A stretch of DNA of 64,000 bases from Nonomuraea solani (GCF_900108335.1 NZ_FNVT01000015.1:224977-288976), one strand, 5' to 3'; positions 53,319-62,902 are shown, numbered from the stretch's first letter. Numbers and translations are program-made. Notes: a model not told the origin generated them from the sequence alone.

Positions 53319-54800
53319 ATGCCCCGGACACACCCTCACACCACCGAAGCAGAGCAGCCCAGCCCGGCACGGGCGGGCACCGTCGTGGCGGTCCTGACGT
53401 TCGCCGGGATCGTGACCGCGTTCGTGCAGACCCTGGTATTCCCGATCGTTCCCCGTCTGCCCCAGTTGCTGGACGCCTCGGCGTCGGACACCGCCTGGGT
53501 CGTCACCGCCACACTGCTGTGCGGCGTCGTTTCCACGCCGGTGATGGGACGGCTCGGCGACCTGTACGGCAAGCGCCGCATGCTCCTGCTCGGCGTCGCC
53601 CTGCTGGTGGCCGGCTCGATGATCTGCGCACTGAGCGACTCCCTCGCTCCGTTGCTCGCCGGCCGTGCGCTACAGGGCCTGGGGAACTGCGTGATCCCGC
53701 TGAGCATGAGCATCCTGCGTGACACGCTGCCCGCCGATCGGCTTCCCGCGGCGACAGCCGTGACGTTCGGCTCCACGGGCGTCGGCGGCGCCCTTGGCCT
53801 GCCCGCCGCCGCGATCATCGCCGACACCTTCGACTGGCACGTGCTGTTCTGGACCTCCGCGATTCTCGGCGCCGCCGCGGCCGTCCTCATTCTGCGGCTC
53901 GTGCCCGAGTCGGGGATGCGCACCGGCGGGCGCTTCGACCTGACCGGCGCCGCGGGCCTGGCGGTCGGCCTGGTGTGCCTGCTCCTCGTGGTCTCCAAAG
54001 GTAGCGACTGGGGGTGGGACAGCGCCGCCACCCTCGCCTTCTTCGCCGCAGCCGTGGTCGTCCTGCCGCTGTGGGCCTGGTTCGAACTACGCTCCGCCGA
54101 ACCCATGGTGGACCTGCGCACCACCGTCCGCCCTCAGGTGCTGTTCACTCATCTGGCCGCCCTGTCCCTCGGGGTCGCACTGTTCGCGACGAACCTGGTC
54201 CTGCCACAGTTGCTCCAACTGCCGGAGGCCACCGGGTACGGGCTGGGCAAGTCGCTGGTCATTACCGGTCTGGTCATGGCCCCGCAGGGCTTGGTGATGA
54301 TGGCGGCCTCCCCGTTCTCCGCCCGGCTCACCAAGACCAAGGGCCCGAAGGTGACGCTCATGGTCGGCTCCGTGATCGTGGCGGCCGGCTATCTGCTCAG
54401 CATGGTGATGATGGCCGAGGTCTGGCAGATCGCCGTGGCATCTTGCGTCGTCGCCATCGGGGTCGGCTTCGCGTTCGGTGCGCTGCCCACCCTCATCATG
54501 GGCGCTGTACCCGTGTCCGGGACTGCCGCCGCCAACGGTCTCAACACCCTCATGCGCGCCATCGGCACCTCCGTCTCCAGCGCCGTGGCCGGCGTGATCC
54601 TCGCCGAAATGACCATCGACTTCAACGGTGTGCACCTGCCATCAGAGAACGGACTGCGCGCCGTCCTCGCGATCGCTGCCAGCGCCGCTGTCGTCGCCTT
54701 CGCCTCCGCATCCTTCATCCCCCGCCAGAGGCAGGCCGCCACACGCGCGGATCCTCCGGCGCTGGCGGAGACGACAGGGAAGTCCACCGCAGCTGAGTAG
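53319..54800 (+). CDS. MFS drug/metabolite exporter (DHA2, 14-TM type)
   Basis: The 493-residue protein has about 14 membrane segments, loop MGRLGDLYGKRRM and GNCVIPLSMSILRD (motif C-like) of EmrB/QacA exporters. It is on the same strand as the P450 operon, 100 bp downstream, and is likely to export its product or a toxic substrate. Confidence 0.88.
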   Translation: MPRTHPHTTEAEQPSPARAGTVVAVLTFAGIVTAFVQTLVFPIVPRLPQLLDASASDTAWVVTATLLCGVVSTPVMGRLGDLYGKRRMLLLGVALLVAGSMICALSDSLAPLLAGRALQGLGNCVIPLSMSILRDTLPADRLPAATAVTFGSTGVGGALGLPAAAIIADTFDWHVLFWTSAILGAAAAVLILRLVPESGMRTGGRFDLTGAAGLAVGLVCLLLVVSKGSDWGWDSAATLAFFAAAVVVLPLWAWFELRSAEPMVDLRTTVRPQVLFTHLAALSLGVALFATNLVLPQLLQLPEATGYGLGKSLVITGLVMAPQGLVMMAASPFSARLTKTKGPKVTLMVGSVIVAAGYLLSMVMMAEVWQIAVASCVVAIGVGFAFGALPTLIMGAVPVSGTAAANGLNTLMRAIGTSVSSAVAGVILAEMTIDFNGVHLPSENGLRAVLAIAASAAVVAFASASFIPRQRQAATRADPPALAETTGKSTAAE

Positions 54801-54848
54801 GCGACACGAAGCAGCCCAAGTGACCCATTGACATCCCGGAGGAAATGC

Positions 54849-55547
54849 ATGGAGCTCTCCATTGCCCAGCCCATCAGCGAACCGACAGGAGGCCTGGCCG
54901 GCTGGGCCATCGACCTGATCGACTCACTCGGCGAGCCAGGGCTCGCGCTCCTCTGCGCTCTGGACAGCATGCTTTCGATCGTCCCCGCCGACATAGTGAT
55001 GCCGCTGGTCGGCTTCTCCGCCGCCCAGGGAGCCATCAGCCTCGGCGCCGCAATAGCGTGGGCCACAGCGGGATCGGTCGCGGGATCGCTCGTCCTGTAC
55101 GCCCTCGGGGCGCGACTCGGCCGTGATCGTGCCCGAGCGCTGCTGACGAAGATCCCGGGCATCAAGACAGAGACCGTCGACCGCACCGAAGCCTGGTTCG
55201 CCCGGCATGGCGCCAAGGCGGTGGTGTTCGGCCGGCTGCTGCCGGGCTTCCGTAGCCTCATCTCGGTACCGGCCGGGGTCGAGCGGATGCCGCTGCCGAC
55301 GTTCGTGTTGCTCACCGCGATCGGCAGCCTGATGTGGAATTCCATCCTGCTGGTCACCGGATATCTGCTCGGCGAGAACTGGCACCGAATGGCCGACGTC
55401 ACGGGCATGTTCCAGTACGTCTTCTTCGGGGCGCTCGCCGTAGCCGCCGTCTTCTTCGTCGCCAAGCGCCGCGGCCGACGCCGCAAGCAGCAAGCCAAGA
55501 CCGTGGTCCCCGACGGCGTGGTCCCCGACGGCGACGCAACGGAGTGA
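54849..55547 (+). CDS. DedA-family membrane protein
   Basis: ATG 54849 follows GGAGGAAA. The 232-residue protein has the DedA/SNARE-associated signature: DSMLSIVPADIVMPLVGF, the central FARHGAKAVVFGRLLPGFRSLISVPAG with the FxRxxPxxR pattern (as GRLLPGFR), and a basic tail. DedA proteins flip undecaprenyl phosphate or other lipids. Two short direct repeats (VVPDG) end the protein. Confidence 0.9.
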   Translation: MELSIAQPISEPTGGLAGWAIDLIDSLGEPGLALLCALDSMLSIVPADIVMPLVGFSAAQGAISLGAAIAWATAGSVAGSLVLYALGARLGRDRARALLTKIPGIKTETVDRTEAWFARHGAKAVVFGRLLPGFRSLISVPAGVERMPLPTFVLLTAIGSLMWNSILLVTGYLLGENWHRMADVTGMFQYVFFGALAVAAVFFVAKRRGRRRKQQAKTVVPDGVVPDGDATE

Positions 55548-55554
55548 GGTGACC

Positions 55555-56529
55555 ATGAAGGGCACACGCAGATTGGGGTCGACGGATTACGCGATCAGCC
55601 CCATTGGCATGGGTTGTCTGCAATTCGCCCAGGGCCAGGGCATGGCGGGACGGATCTACTCGCCGCTCGATGCGGCCACCACCACTGAGATCGTCGGCAA
55701 GGCGCTCGCCGGCCGGGTAAATTGGTTCGACACCGCCGAGACCTACGGCGGAGGCGCCTCCGAGCGGGCCTTGAGCACGGCACTGCAGGAGAACGGGGTC
55801 GCCCCTGACGAGGTCATGATCGCCACGAAGTGGGCACCCTGGCTGCGGCGGGCCGCGACCATCGAACACACGATCGGCGACCGCATCGAGGCCCTGCAGG
55901 GTTACCCGGTGTGCCTCCACCAAATCCACGGCCCTCGCGGCAGCCTGTCGTCGCTTCCGGCGCAACTGCGGGCGATGGCCCGACTGGCCCGACAACACCG
56001 CATCGGCGCCATCGGCGTCAGCGACTTCTCGGCGCGACAGCTGCGGGAAGCCGCCCAAATCCTCCGCGACGAAGGCATCGCACTCGCCGCCAACCAGACC
56101 CGGATCAGCCTGCTGGACCGCGACATCGAGCACAACGGCGTCCTGCAGGCCGCCCGCGACCTCGGCATCACCCTGATCGCCTACTCACCGCTGTGCCGCG
56201 GCGTGCTCACCGGGCGGCTCCACGAGGACCCCGCGCGCGTAGAGGCGCTGTCGCGGACACGGCGTCGGCTGAACCCGCACCTGCGCGGCCAGGGCCTGAT
56301 CCGGACGGCGCCCCTGATCGACGAGCTGCGCGCGATCGCGCAGACCTACGGTGTGAGTGTCGCGCAGGTCGCGCTGAACTGGTTGATCAGCTTCTACGGT
56401 GACACGGTCGTCGCGATCCCCGGGGCTTCCCAGCCATGCCAGGCCGAGGAAGCCGCCGCCGCGATGGATTTCACGCTGACCGACAAGGAACTCCAGCGAC
56501 TGGCAGAAGTGAGCGAGCGCGTCCGGTGA
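55555..56529 (+). CDS. Aldo/keto reductase
   Basis: ATG 55555 follows GAGGTGA; GTG 55549 is also possible. The 324-residue protein has the AKR catalytic set: Asp and Tyr in WFDTAETYGGG, Lys in IATKW and His in CLHQIHGP, with the cofactor end AIPGASQPCQAEE. It reduces aldehydes or ketones with NADPH. It starts immediately after dedA. Confidence 0.9.
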   Translation: MKGTRRLGSTDYAISPIGMGCLQFAQGQGMAGRIYSPLDAATTTEIVGKALAGRVNWFDTAETYGGGASERALSTALQENGVAPDEVMIATKWAPWLRRAATIEHTIGDRIEALQGYPVCLHQIHGPRGSLSSLPAQLRAMARLARQHRIGAIGVSDFSARQLREAAQILRDEGIALAANQTRISLLDRDIEHNGVLQAARDLGITLIAYSPLCRGVLTGRLHEDPARVEALSRTRRRLNPHLRGQGLIRTAPLIDELRAIAQTYGVSVAQVALNWLISFYGDTVVAIPGASQPCQAEEAAAAMDFTLTDKELQRLAEVSERVR

Positions 56530-56663
56530 AGCCCTACCGAGCGTCCGACCAGGTGCCCCACCCGTCCCTGGGCTGCCCAAGGCAGAGACCTCGGGCAGCT
56601 CATACGGCCGTCTACGCTGGGTCTTGTCCATCCTGGACCCAGCACCTGACCTGGAGAATCGCG

Positions 56664-57866
56664 ATGACCGCCAGCCTGGAGCGCTACACGGAGCGCCACC
56701 CCCACGCCGTAGATGCGGTGACGGTCCTGGCGCTGTTCGCCTGCGCGGTCCTGGGAGCCAAGCTCAGCACCTCCGGGGCCAGCCGACCGGAGCAGGAGTG
56801 GCCGGCCGAACTCCTCGCCGCCATCTCCTGTCTCGCCGTGTTCCGAGCGCGCAGCCACCCGCGCACCGCCGTCGCCGTCACTGCGGTCAGCACCGTGGCC
56901 ACCGGCGCCCTGGGCTACCTCCTCAGCCCTCTGCTGCTGGCACCCGTCATGACGGCGCTCTACTGGCTGGCCACCCTCACCGACCCCAAACCCACGCGGG
57001 TCTACGGCGCGGCGACCATGGCCGTGGTGGTGACCACCACAGTGCTGGACGATCCCACCGGCGACACCTTGCTCCTGCGCACAGTCGCCCCCTTCATCTG
57101 GCTGCTGCTGCCCCTCGCCGCCGGCAGCAAGGCCAGCCTCAGACGCGCCTACCTGGAGTCGATGCAGGCCCGCGCCGCACACGCCGAGCGCACCCGCGAG
57201 GAAGAAGCACGCCTGCGCGTCGCCGAGGAACGCATGCGCATCGCCCGGGAACTCCACGACGTCGTCGCCCACCACATGGCCGTGGCCAACGCCCAGGCCG
57301 GCACCGCCGCCCACCTCGCGCCCACCCACCCCGAGCAGGCACAGAAGATCCTCGCCGACCTCACCGGCACCACATCCTCCGCGCTGCTCGAACTCCGCGC
57401 CACCGTCGGGCTGCTACGCCAGGCCGACGACCCCGACTCCCTGGAACCGTCCCCGGGGCTGGACCGCCTGCCCGAGTTGATCTCCGCGTGCGAATCCGCC
57501 GGCCTCGACGTCACCGTCACCACCGAAGGAGAACCTCAGCCCCTGTCCCCAGGCGTGGACCTGACGGCGTACCGGATCATCCAGGAAGCCCTTACCAACG
57601 TCACCAGGCACGCGGCCGGCCACGCGGCCCACGTCCGGCTCGCCTACTCCGGCTCCCGCCTGCTGATCAGGGTCACCAACGACGGAACCGCCACCACCGC
57701 CCCCGCAGACCTAGCCGATGGCTTCGGCCTCATGGGCATGCGCGAACGCGCCCACTCCATCGGCGGTGACCTGAGCGCCGGCCCTCTCCCCGAAGGCGGC
57801 TTCGAAGTCACCACCGCGCTGCCGTTCCACCCCCACGCCCTGAAAGAACACGAGGCGACCCCGTGA
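56664..57866 (+). CDS. Histidine kinase, HisKA_3 type
   Basis: ATG 56664 follows TGGAG. The 400-residue kinase has four or five membrane helices (20-150), a coiled linker and RELHDVVAHHM with the phospho-acceptor His, then the ATPase with ALTNVTRHA and DGFGLMGMRERA. The response regulator gene overlaps the stop by GTGA. The signal is unknown. Confidence 0.93.
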   Translation: MTASLERYTERHPHAVDAVTVLALFACAVLGAKLSTSGASRPEQEWPAELLAAISCLAVFRARSHPRTAVAVTAVSTVATGALGYLLSPLLLAPVMTALYWLATLTDPKPTRVYGAATMAVVVTTTVLDDPTGDTLLLRTVAPFIWLLLPLAAGSKASLRRAYLESMQARAAHAERTREEEARLRVAEERMRIARELHDVVAHHMAVANAQAGTAAHLAPTHPEQAQKILADLTGTTSSALLELRATVGLLRQADDPDSLEPSPGLDRLPELISACESAGLDVTVTTEGEPQPLSPGVDLTAYRIIQEALTNVTRHAAGHAAHVRLAYSGSRLLIRVTNDGTATTAPADLADGFGLMGMRERAHSIGGDLSAGPLPEGGFEVTTALPFHPHALKEHEATP

Positions 57867-58543
57867 GCATCCGTGTCCTGCTCGCCGACGACCAAGCCCT
57901 GCTGCGAGGCACGTTCCGGCTTCTGATCGACTCCTGCGCGGACATGGAGGTGGTCGGCGAAGCCGCCAACGGCAAGCAGGCCGTGGAGCTCACCCGCGCG
58001 CACCATCCGGACGTGGTCCTCATGGACATCCGCATGCCAGGATCGGACGGCCTGGCCGCCACCGCCACCATCTGCGACGACCCTAAGCTGGCCGCCACCC
58101 GCGTGCTCATCCTCACCATGTACGAAACCGACGAGTACGTCGCCAAGGCACTGCGCGTCGGCGCCAGCGGCTTCCTCGGCAAGCACGTCACCACGGACAC
58201 CCTGCTCGCCGGCATCCGTACCGTCGCCTCCGGCGAAGCCCTCCTGTCACCCGGAGCCACCCGCGCCCTCATCACCCGCTTCCTCGCCACACCCGCCCCG
58301 GGCGCCCTGATGACATCCCCGCAACGGCTCAGCGACCTCACCCCTCGCGAACGGGAAATCACCATCCTTGCCGCGCAGGGCAAGTCCAACGCCGAGATCG
58401 CCGAAGACCTGGTCCTGAGCGTCCTGACCGTACGCACCCACATCCAACGCGCCCTGACCAAACTCGACGCCCGCGACCGCGCCCAACTCGTCGTCATCGC
58501 CTACCAGACCGGCCTCGTACACCCCGCGCCTCCCGCCCTGTGA
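57863..58543 (+). CDS. NarL/LuxR-type response regulator
   Basis: The 226-residue regulator has a receiver with acidic DD (9-10), phospho-acceptor D55 (VVLMDIRMPG), Thr (LTM) and Lys, and an HTH (LTPREREITILAAQGKSNAEIAEDL with LTVRTHIQRALTKL). It is the cognate partner of the kinase. Targets may include neighbours, but no binding site is evident. Confidence 0.94.
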   Translation: MSIRVLLADDQALLRGTFRLLIDSCADMEVVGEAANGKQAVELTRAHHPDVVLMDIRMPGSDGLAATATICDDPKLAATRVLILTMYETDEYVAKALRVGASGFLGKHVTTDTLLAGIRTVASGEALLSPGATRALITRFLATPAPGALMTSPQRLSDLTPREREITILAAQGKSNAEIAEDLVLSVLTVRTHIQRALTKLDARDRAQLVVIAYQTGLVHPAPPAL

Positions 58544-58682
58544 CGTCGCCGGTGTCGGCACCCGAGGCCGGACCTGAATGTGCGGTGCGCAACGACGTCT
58601 TTCCCGTGTTACCGCGAAGGAACGAGCCCCGATGGTCGAACCAGCCGCGGCGTGAGCGGCTGGTGGCACCGGGGTCGGTGCC

Positions 58683-59375
58683 TCACTTCGCCGGCGTCTC
58701 GCGGACATCGGCGCCGCCCAGCCGGAGCATGGCCTGGTAGAGCTGGTCGCGGGTGAGTGGTGGCTCGGGTAGCGGGTGGCAGCGATCGGCACGGAACCCG
58801 TCGAGCATGAGGTGCAGATACCGGCGCCAGGCACCCGGCGCGATGCCGTGGGTGGCGTGGATGATCCGGCTGTGGGCCCAGACGACGAAAACCAGATCCT
58901 GCGCGGTCACGTCGGCTCGTAGAGCGCCATGCCGCTGGGCACGTTCGACGATGCGGTCCGCGAGCACAGCTATGTGGGTCTGCTCCTCGTCGAAATAGGA
59001 CGAGGTGGGCAGGCGTATGGACGCCAGATCGTTGAAGCCCCGGTCGTCGGCCTGGAGCTCACACATCGTCTCCAGGAAGCACCAGAAGCCCTCCCACGCA
59101 TCGTCCATCTCCGCAGCCTGCTCGGCCGCGTCTCGCCACAGCCGCATCTTCTCCGCGAAGATCGCCCTGACCAGCTCGGCGCGGGTGGCGAAATGCCGGT
59201 AGAGGGTGCCGATGGCCAGCCCCGCCCGGCGCGCCACCTCCTCCAGCGGCGCTTCCAAGCCGTGTTCGGCGAAGACGTCCCGTGCGGCGGCCAGCAACGC
59301 GTCACGGTTGCGCTGTGCGTCGCGCCGCCGCGGCCGACTCGCGTCACTGGTGCTCGCCACGGTTGTCATGGCCAC
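58683..59375 (-). CDS. TetR-family repressor, divergent to Ddn-like gene
   Basis: The regulator has an HTH (ARDVFAEHGLEAPLEEVARRAGLAIGTLYRHFATRAEL, about 31-68). Start is GTG 59375 or ATG 59369. The 80-bp gap to the divergent gene holds two related palindromes, the probable binding sites. Confidence 0.92.
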   Translation of the reverse strand: MAMTTVASTSDASRPRRRDAQRNRDALLAAARDVFAEHGLEAPLEEVARRAGLAIGTLYRHFATRAELVRAIFAEKMRLWRDAAEQAAEMDDAWEGFWCFLETMCELQADDRGFNDLASIRLPTSSYFDEEQTHIAVLADRIVERAQRHGALRADVTAQDLVFVVWAHSRIIHATHGIAPGAWRRYLHLMLDGFRADRCHPLPEPPLTRDQLYQAMLRLGGADVRETPAK

Positions 59376-59388
59376 ATGCTATCAACCG

Positions 59389-59441
59389 GAGGGGTTCCTC
59401 ATGTTTGTGCTACAGTGCGATTGAACGTGAGGCAACCCTCA
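59389..59441. promoter_or_regulatory. Two palindromic operators in one large inverted repeat
   Basis: GAGG-GGTT-CCTC (59389-59400) and TGAGG-CAAC-CCTCA (59428-59441) are each palindromic and are inverted relative to each other; extended arms match at 14 of 17 positions. TACAGT (59411-59416) between them is a possible -10 box for the plus-strand gene. Confidence 0.65.
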
Positions 59442-59455
59442 TTTTTGGAGGCGTA

Positions 59456-59935
59456 GTGAGCCAGTCAGAGAGCGCGAACGCCGCACTCCCCGATGTCAGG
59501 GTCTTCCATTGGATGAACCGGGCCATCCGCCCGTTGCTCGCCTCGCCCCTGCACCGGCTGGTGAGCAAGCGGCTGATGCTGCTGAGCTACACCGGCCACA
59601 AGAGCGGCCGCCGGTTCACCATTCCGATCGCCTACTTCGCGTGGGACCCCGGCACCGTCCTGGCCATGTCCAGTGTATTGACCTGGATCCCGAGCATGCG
59701 GAGCGGCCCCACCGTCCAACTGCGGATCCGCGGCCGCGAACGCGACGCGGTCCCCGCGGTGGTGGAGGACCGCGGCGAACTCGCCGACCTGCTCGCCAAG
59801 TTCGCCCGCCGCAACGGGTCCCGCGCAGCCAGGGCACTACGGCTGGGCCTGCCCGGCGACCGCCAGCCGACCCGTGAAGACCTGGAGGCGGCCAGCGCGA
59901 AGACCCGCTTCGTCGTCTTCCATCTGACTCCATGA
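59456..59935 (+). CDS. Deazaflavin (F420)-dependent nitroreductase-like protein
   Basis: GTG 59456 follows GGAGG. The 159-residue protein has the Ddn split-barrel pattern: RLMLLSYTGHKSGRRFTIPIAY (the LTTxGRKSG-like core) and VVEDRGE. Such proteins use F420H2 to reduce quinones or nitro groups. Control by the divergent TetR points to a stress or detoxification role (inference). Confidence 0.85.
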   Translation: MSQSESANAALPDVRVFHWMNRAIRPLLASPLHRLVSKRLMLLSYTGHKSGRRFTIPIAYFAWDPGTVLAMSSVLTWIPSMRSGPTVQLRIRGRERDAVPAVVEDRGELADLLAKFARRNGSRAARALRLGLPGDRQPTREDLEAASAKTRFVVFHLTP

Positions 59936-60579
59936 GTGCGCTGAACGCATCCACGAGGAGTTCGTTCACATTAATGAGTGTTCTGTCACGGGCCCACCAG
60001 ACAGCCCGGCCGTCTCGTGGTCGAGGAACTGCCGGAGAAGATCCCGACCGACCAGATCACCGCCGGGGCCCAGCCCGAAAGAGGCCACCGCTCTCGAAAC
60101 CCACAGGGGCCACAAACGGCTGTGGGCGACTACGACGTCGCCCACAACAACGTCCCCGACACCTTCGCGTGCCTGTCTGCCGCAGCCGACAAGGTAATGC
60201 TGCCCCCGCAAAGCGGGCATGGACCGCTGCCTAACACAAGGCCGTCTCCGACGCCGCGAGTGTCGCACGGCTCGCCTGCACCAGTGGCCTGGCGAGCTGA
60301 CAACCGCGCTAGCCGACGACCGCCGCACAACCGCATAGCTCATGGCGGACTACGGCCTGCCCGTACGTCCTGTTGCACAACACCACGGACCACGAGGACT
60401 ACCTGAACTGCTCACCCCGATGCTCGAACACAGCGCCATCGTCCAGGCCACCGTCGCCATGTTGAGCGGCGAGTGCCATGAGGACACCACAGACGAGCTG
60501 ACCGGCGAGACCGCCTTTCAGCTCTGCAGAGCACGCCGAGTTGGCAGCGTTCGGTATTGCCGCTATAGGAGGAGACGAC
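59936..60579. other. 640-bp region without a supported gene
   Basis: Several frames cross it without starts or motifs. The last 20 bp include AGGAGGAG, the ribosome site of the P450. The remainder looks like decayed coding DNA. Confidence 0.5.
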
Positions 60580-61749
60580 ATGCTCGACGCACTGCCGGTG
60601 GAGCGCGACGCCAAGTGCCCCTTCGATCCGCCGGCGGAGCTGGCGCGGATCCAGGAGACCAGCCCACTGACCCAGATGAGATACCCCAACGGTCATGAGG
60701 GCTGGCTGGCGACGAGCCGCGCGCACGTGCGCGCGGTGCTGTCCGACCCACGGTTCAGCGCCCGCAACGAACTGATCAACCGGCCCGTCCCAGGTCCGGT
60801 GGGCGAGTTGCCGGCTGCTCGGCCCGGCGAGTTCATCTTCATGGACGCGCCGGAGCACACTCGGTACCGCCGCCTGTTGATCGGCCAGTTCACCGTTCGT
60901 CGCATGCGCGCACTCGCCGACCGGGTCGAGCAGATCACCACCGAGCATCTTGACGAGATGAGACGCCAGGGCCCGGGCGTCGATCTGGTGCAAGCCTTCG
61001 CACGACCGATTCCCTCGCTGATGATCTGCGAGTTGCTGGGTGTGCCGTACGAGGACCGTGAGACGTTCCAGCGGGACGCCGACATGGTCGTCGGCCAGGA
61101 GCCCGATCTGGAGAAGTTCCACGCCGCGCTCATCGGGTTGCGGAGCTTCCTGGGCGACCTCGTGCTCGCCAAGCGCGCCGACCCGACCGACGACCTGCTG
61201 AGCGATCTGACCACCAGCGACCTCACCGACGAAGAGCTCACCAACATCGGGGTCTCGCTCCTGAGCGCTGGACAGGTCACCACCATGACCATGCTCACGA
61301 TGGGCACGCTCGTGCTCCTCCAACAACCGGAACGGTTCGCCGCGATGCGGGACGATACCGAGCGGGCGGTCGAGGAATTGTTGCGCTACCTGACGATCAT
61401 CCCGTTCCTGAACCGCGTCGCACACGAGGACGTGGAGCTGGACGGGCAGCGGATCAGAGCCGGCGAGACGGTCACGCTCTCACTCCAGGCGGCCAACCGC
61501 GACCCCGACCAGTTCACCGAGCCCGATGTCCTCGACCTGGGCCGAGAAGGCAGGGGACACATCGCGTTCGGCCACGGCGTCCACCAGTGCCTCGGCCAGC
61601 AATTGGCCCGCGTCGAGATGCAGGCCGCCTTCCGCGCTCTGGCAACCAGGTTCCCGACGCTGCGGCTTGCCGTGCCCTTCGAGGAACTGCCGCTCCGCCC
61701 GGGCACGCTGAACTTCGATGTCCTGTCACTCCCGGTGACCTGGGACTAG
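60580..61749 (+). CDS. Cytochrome P450 with unusual I-helix
   Basis: ATG 60580 follows AGGAGGAG. The 389-residue P450 has EELLR (ExxR) and FGHGVHQCLGQ with C337. The I-helix reads SAGQVTT (229-235), so the acidic residue before the conserved Thr is replaced by Val. Large blocks are shared with the P450 at 8778-9959. No redox partner adjoins, although the ferredoxin system 9 kb upstream could serve it. Confidence 0.92.
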   Translation: MLDALPVERDAKCPFDPPAELARIQETSPLTQMRYPNGHEGWLATSRAHVRAVLSDPRFSARNELINRPVPGPVGELPAARPGEFIFMDAPEHTRYRRLLIGQFTVRRMRALADRVEQITTEHLDEMRRQGPGVDLVQAFARPIPSLMICELLGVPYEDRETFQRDADMVVGQEPDLEKFHAALIGLRSFLGDLVLAKRADPTDDLLSDLTTSDLTDEELTNIGVSLLSAGQVTTMTMLTMGTLVLLQQPERFAAMRDDTERAVEELLRYLTIIPFLNRVAHEDVELDGQRIRAGETVTLSLQAANRDPDQFTEPDVLDLGREGRGHIAFGHGVHQCLGQQLARVEMQAAFRALATRFPTLRLAVPFEELPLRPGTLNFDVLSLPVTWD

Positions 61750-61761
61750 AGCGTCGATCAG

Positions 61762-61992
61762 CTAGCTCTGATGGTGTGTGCGGTACCTCTTTCTGATCGT
61801 GTCTTCGGCCGGGGTCAGAGAGAGGATCCATGATTCATGCGTCCGGCTCGTGGCAGCCGCCGGTGGAACTGTCCCCGGCCAGCACGTCGGTCTCCAGCGC
61901 TCCAGGTCCTCAGGCGTGGCCGGGGCACGCGCCACCCGAAGATCCTTCACCACCGCCAGCGCCAACTCCGGCCACCTCGCCTTCACCCTCAC
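61762..61992 (-). pseudogene. Possible N-terminal remnant of a tyrosine recombinase
   Basis: The minus frame VVKDLRVARAPATPEDLER, continued in the next frame by LETDVLAG, resembles the N-terminal SAM-like start of actinobacterial integrases. It needs a frameshift near 61900 and stops after about 45 residues. No catalytic part follows. Confidence 0.35.
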
Positions 61993-62256
61993 GGCAAGAC
62001 GAACGACCTGAACGATAGACCTTCAGAATCCCTGAAATCTCATCAATCTCCGATGAAGCCGGAGCACCAGCAGATAGGCCCAGGTCCTGCGGCTAGAGGG
62101 AGCAGGGAAGCCAGAAGCAACTCAAGGGTTACTAGTTAAATCAAGCGATCAAGGGCCGACCGGCCGCATGTCAGCCCGCACGTCCGTACTCCGCCGACAG
62201 CGCACCGTGTCAACCTCTGGGGCGATTGGGGCGTCTGTTGTCCAGGAGGTCGATGG
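61993..62256. other. Short AT-richer gap, nothing recognised
   Basis: This stretch precedes the small gene at 62257 and includes the AT-rich GGGTTACTAGTTAAATC segment. No promoter pair is convincing. Confidence 0.4.
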
Positions 62257-62505
62257 GTGGAGGTACCGGACGGCCTGGACGACCTGCATCTGGAGTTCCT
62301 CTTGATCGAGGCTCTGTGCGCTGAAGCCGAAAGACTGTCGGGGGTCAGCGAGGAAACGCGGGATTCGGTGTTCACCGATCGCGACCGGGTGGTCACTGGT
62401 ATGCATGAGTGGTGCGGTGTCGTGTTCTGGAGGGGGGCGCGCTCGCACACGAGGCGGTCCGGTCGGCAAGGCGCTGCGGCCCGCCGGCCCGGCCGCCGAC
62501 GGTGA
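62257..62505 (+). CDS. Small protein, unknown
   Basis: GTG 62257 has AGGAGGT 6 nt upstream, a strong start signal. The 82-residue product begins VEVPDGLDDLHLEFLLIEAL and is acidic for about 55 residues, then turns basic (RRSGRQGAAARRPGRRR). The basic end may mean that a frameshift cut it short. No family recognised. Confidence 0.4.
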   Translation: MEVPDGLDDLHLEFLLIEALCAEAERLSGVSEETRDSVFTDRDRVVTGMHEWCGVVFWRGARSHTRRSGRQGAAARRPGRRR

Positions 62506-62515
62506 CAAAGGCGCT

Positions 62516-62902
62516 CTACAGCCTGCCGTTGCGCAACAGGGCCTCGATGCCGAGTTCGAGGTCGCTCTTGCCCATCAACTTGTCGATCGTGCCCGCGACC
62601 AGATCATCGGCCAACGCCAAGATGACCGCGTTGCTCGCTGCGAACGCCTCCACCGCCGCCACGTACTGATCGACCTTCGCCGCCTCGGCCGCGTTCAAGT
62701 CCTGGGCCTGCCAGCGCTCGCCCGTCTCGACCCACAGCCACATGTCGTCGCGCTGCACCCCGAACACCTGCTTGATCCGCTCCACGGTGTGATCGTCCAG
62801 CAGATGCGGAGCGCGCCGCGCCGGCTCCAGGGTCCGCAACTGATCGCGATTGGCGCCCAACTGCTCCAGCACGACCGCGGTCATCATGTCCACATCGCTC
62901 AC
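62516..62902 (-). CDS. Small cytoplasmic protein, unknown
   Basis: The 128-residue, mostly helical product includes ERIKQVFGVQRDDMWLWVETGERWQAQDL and a C-terminal helical half. Start GTG 62902 has no clear ribosome site. It is convergent with the small gene at 62257. No family recognised. Confidence 0.5.
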   Translation of the reverse strand: MSDVDMMTAVVLEQLGANRDQLRTLEPARRAPHLLDDHTVERIKQVFGVQRDDMWLWVETGERWQAQDLNAAEAAKVDQYVAAVEAFAASNAVILALADDLVAGTIDKLMGKSDLELGIEALLRNGRL

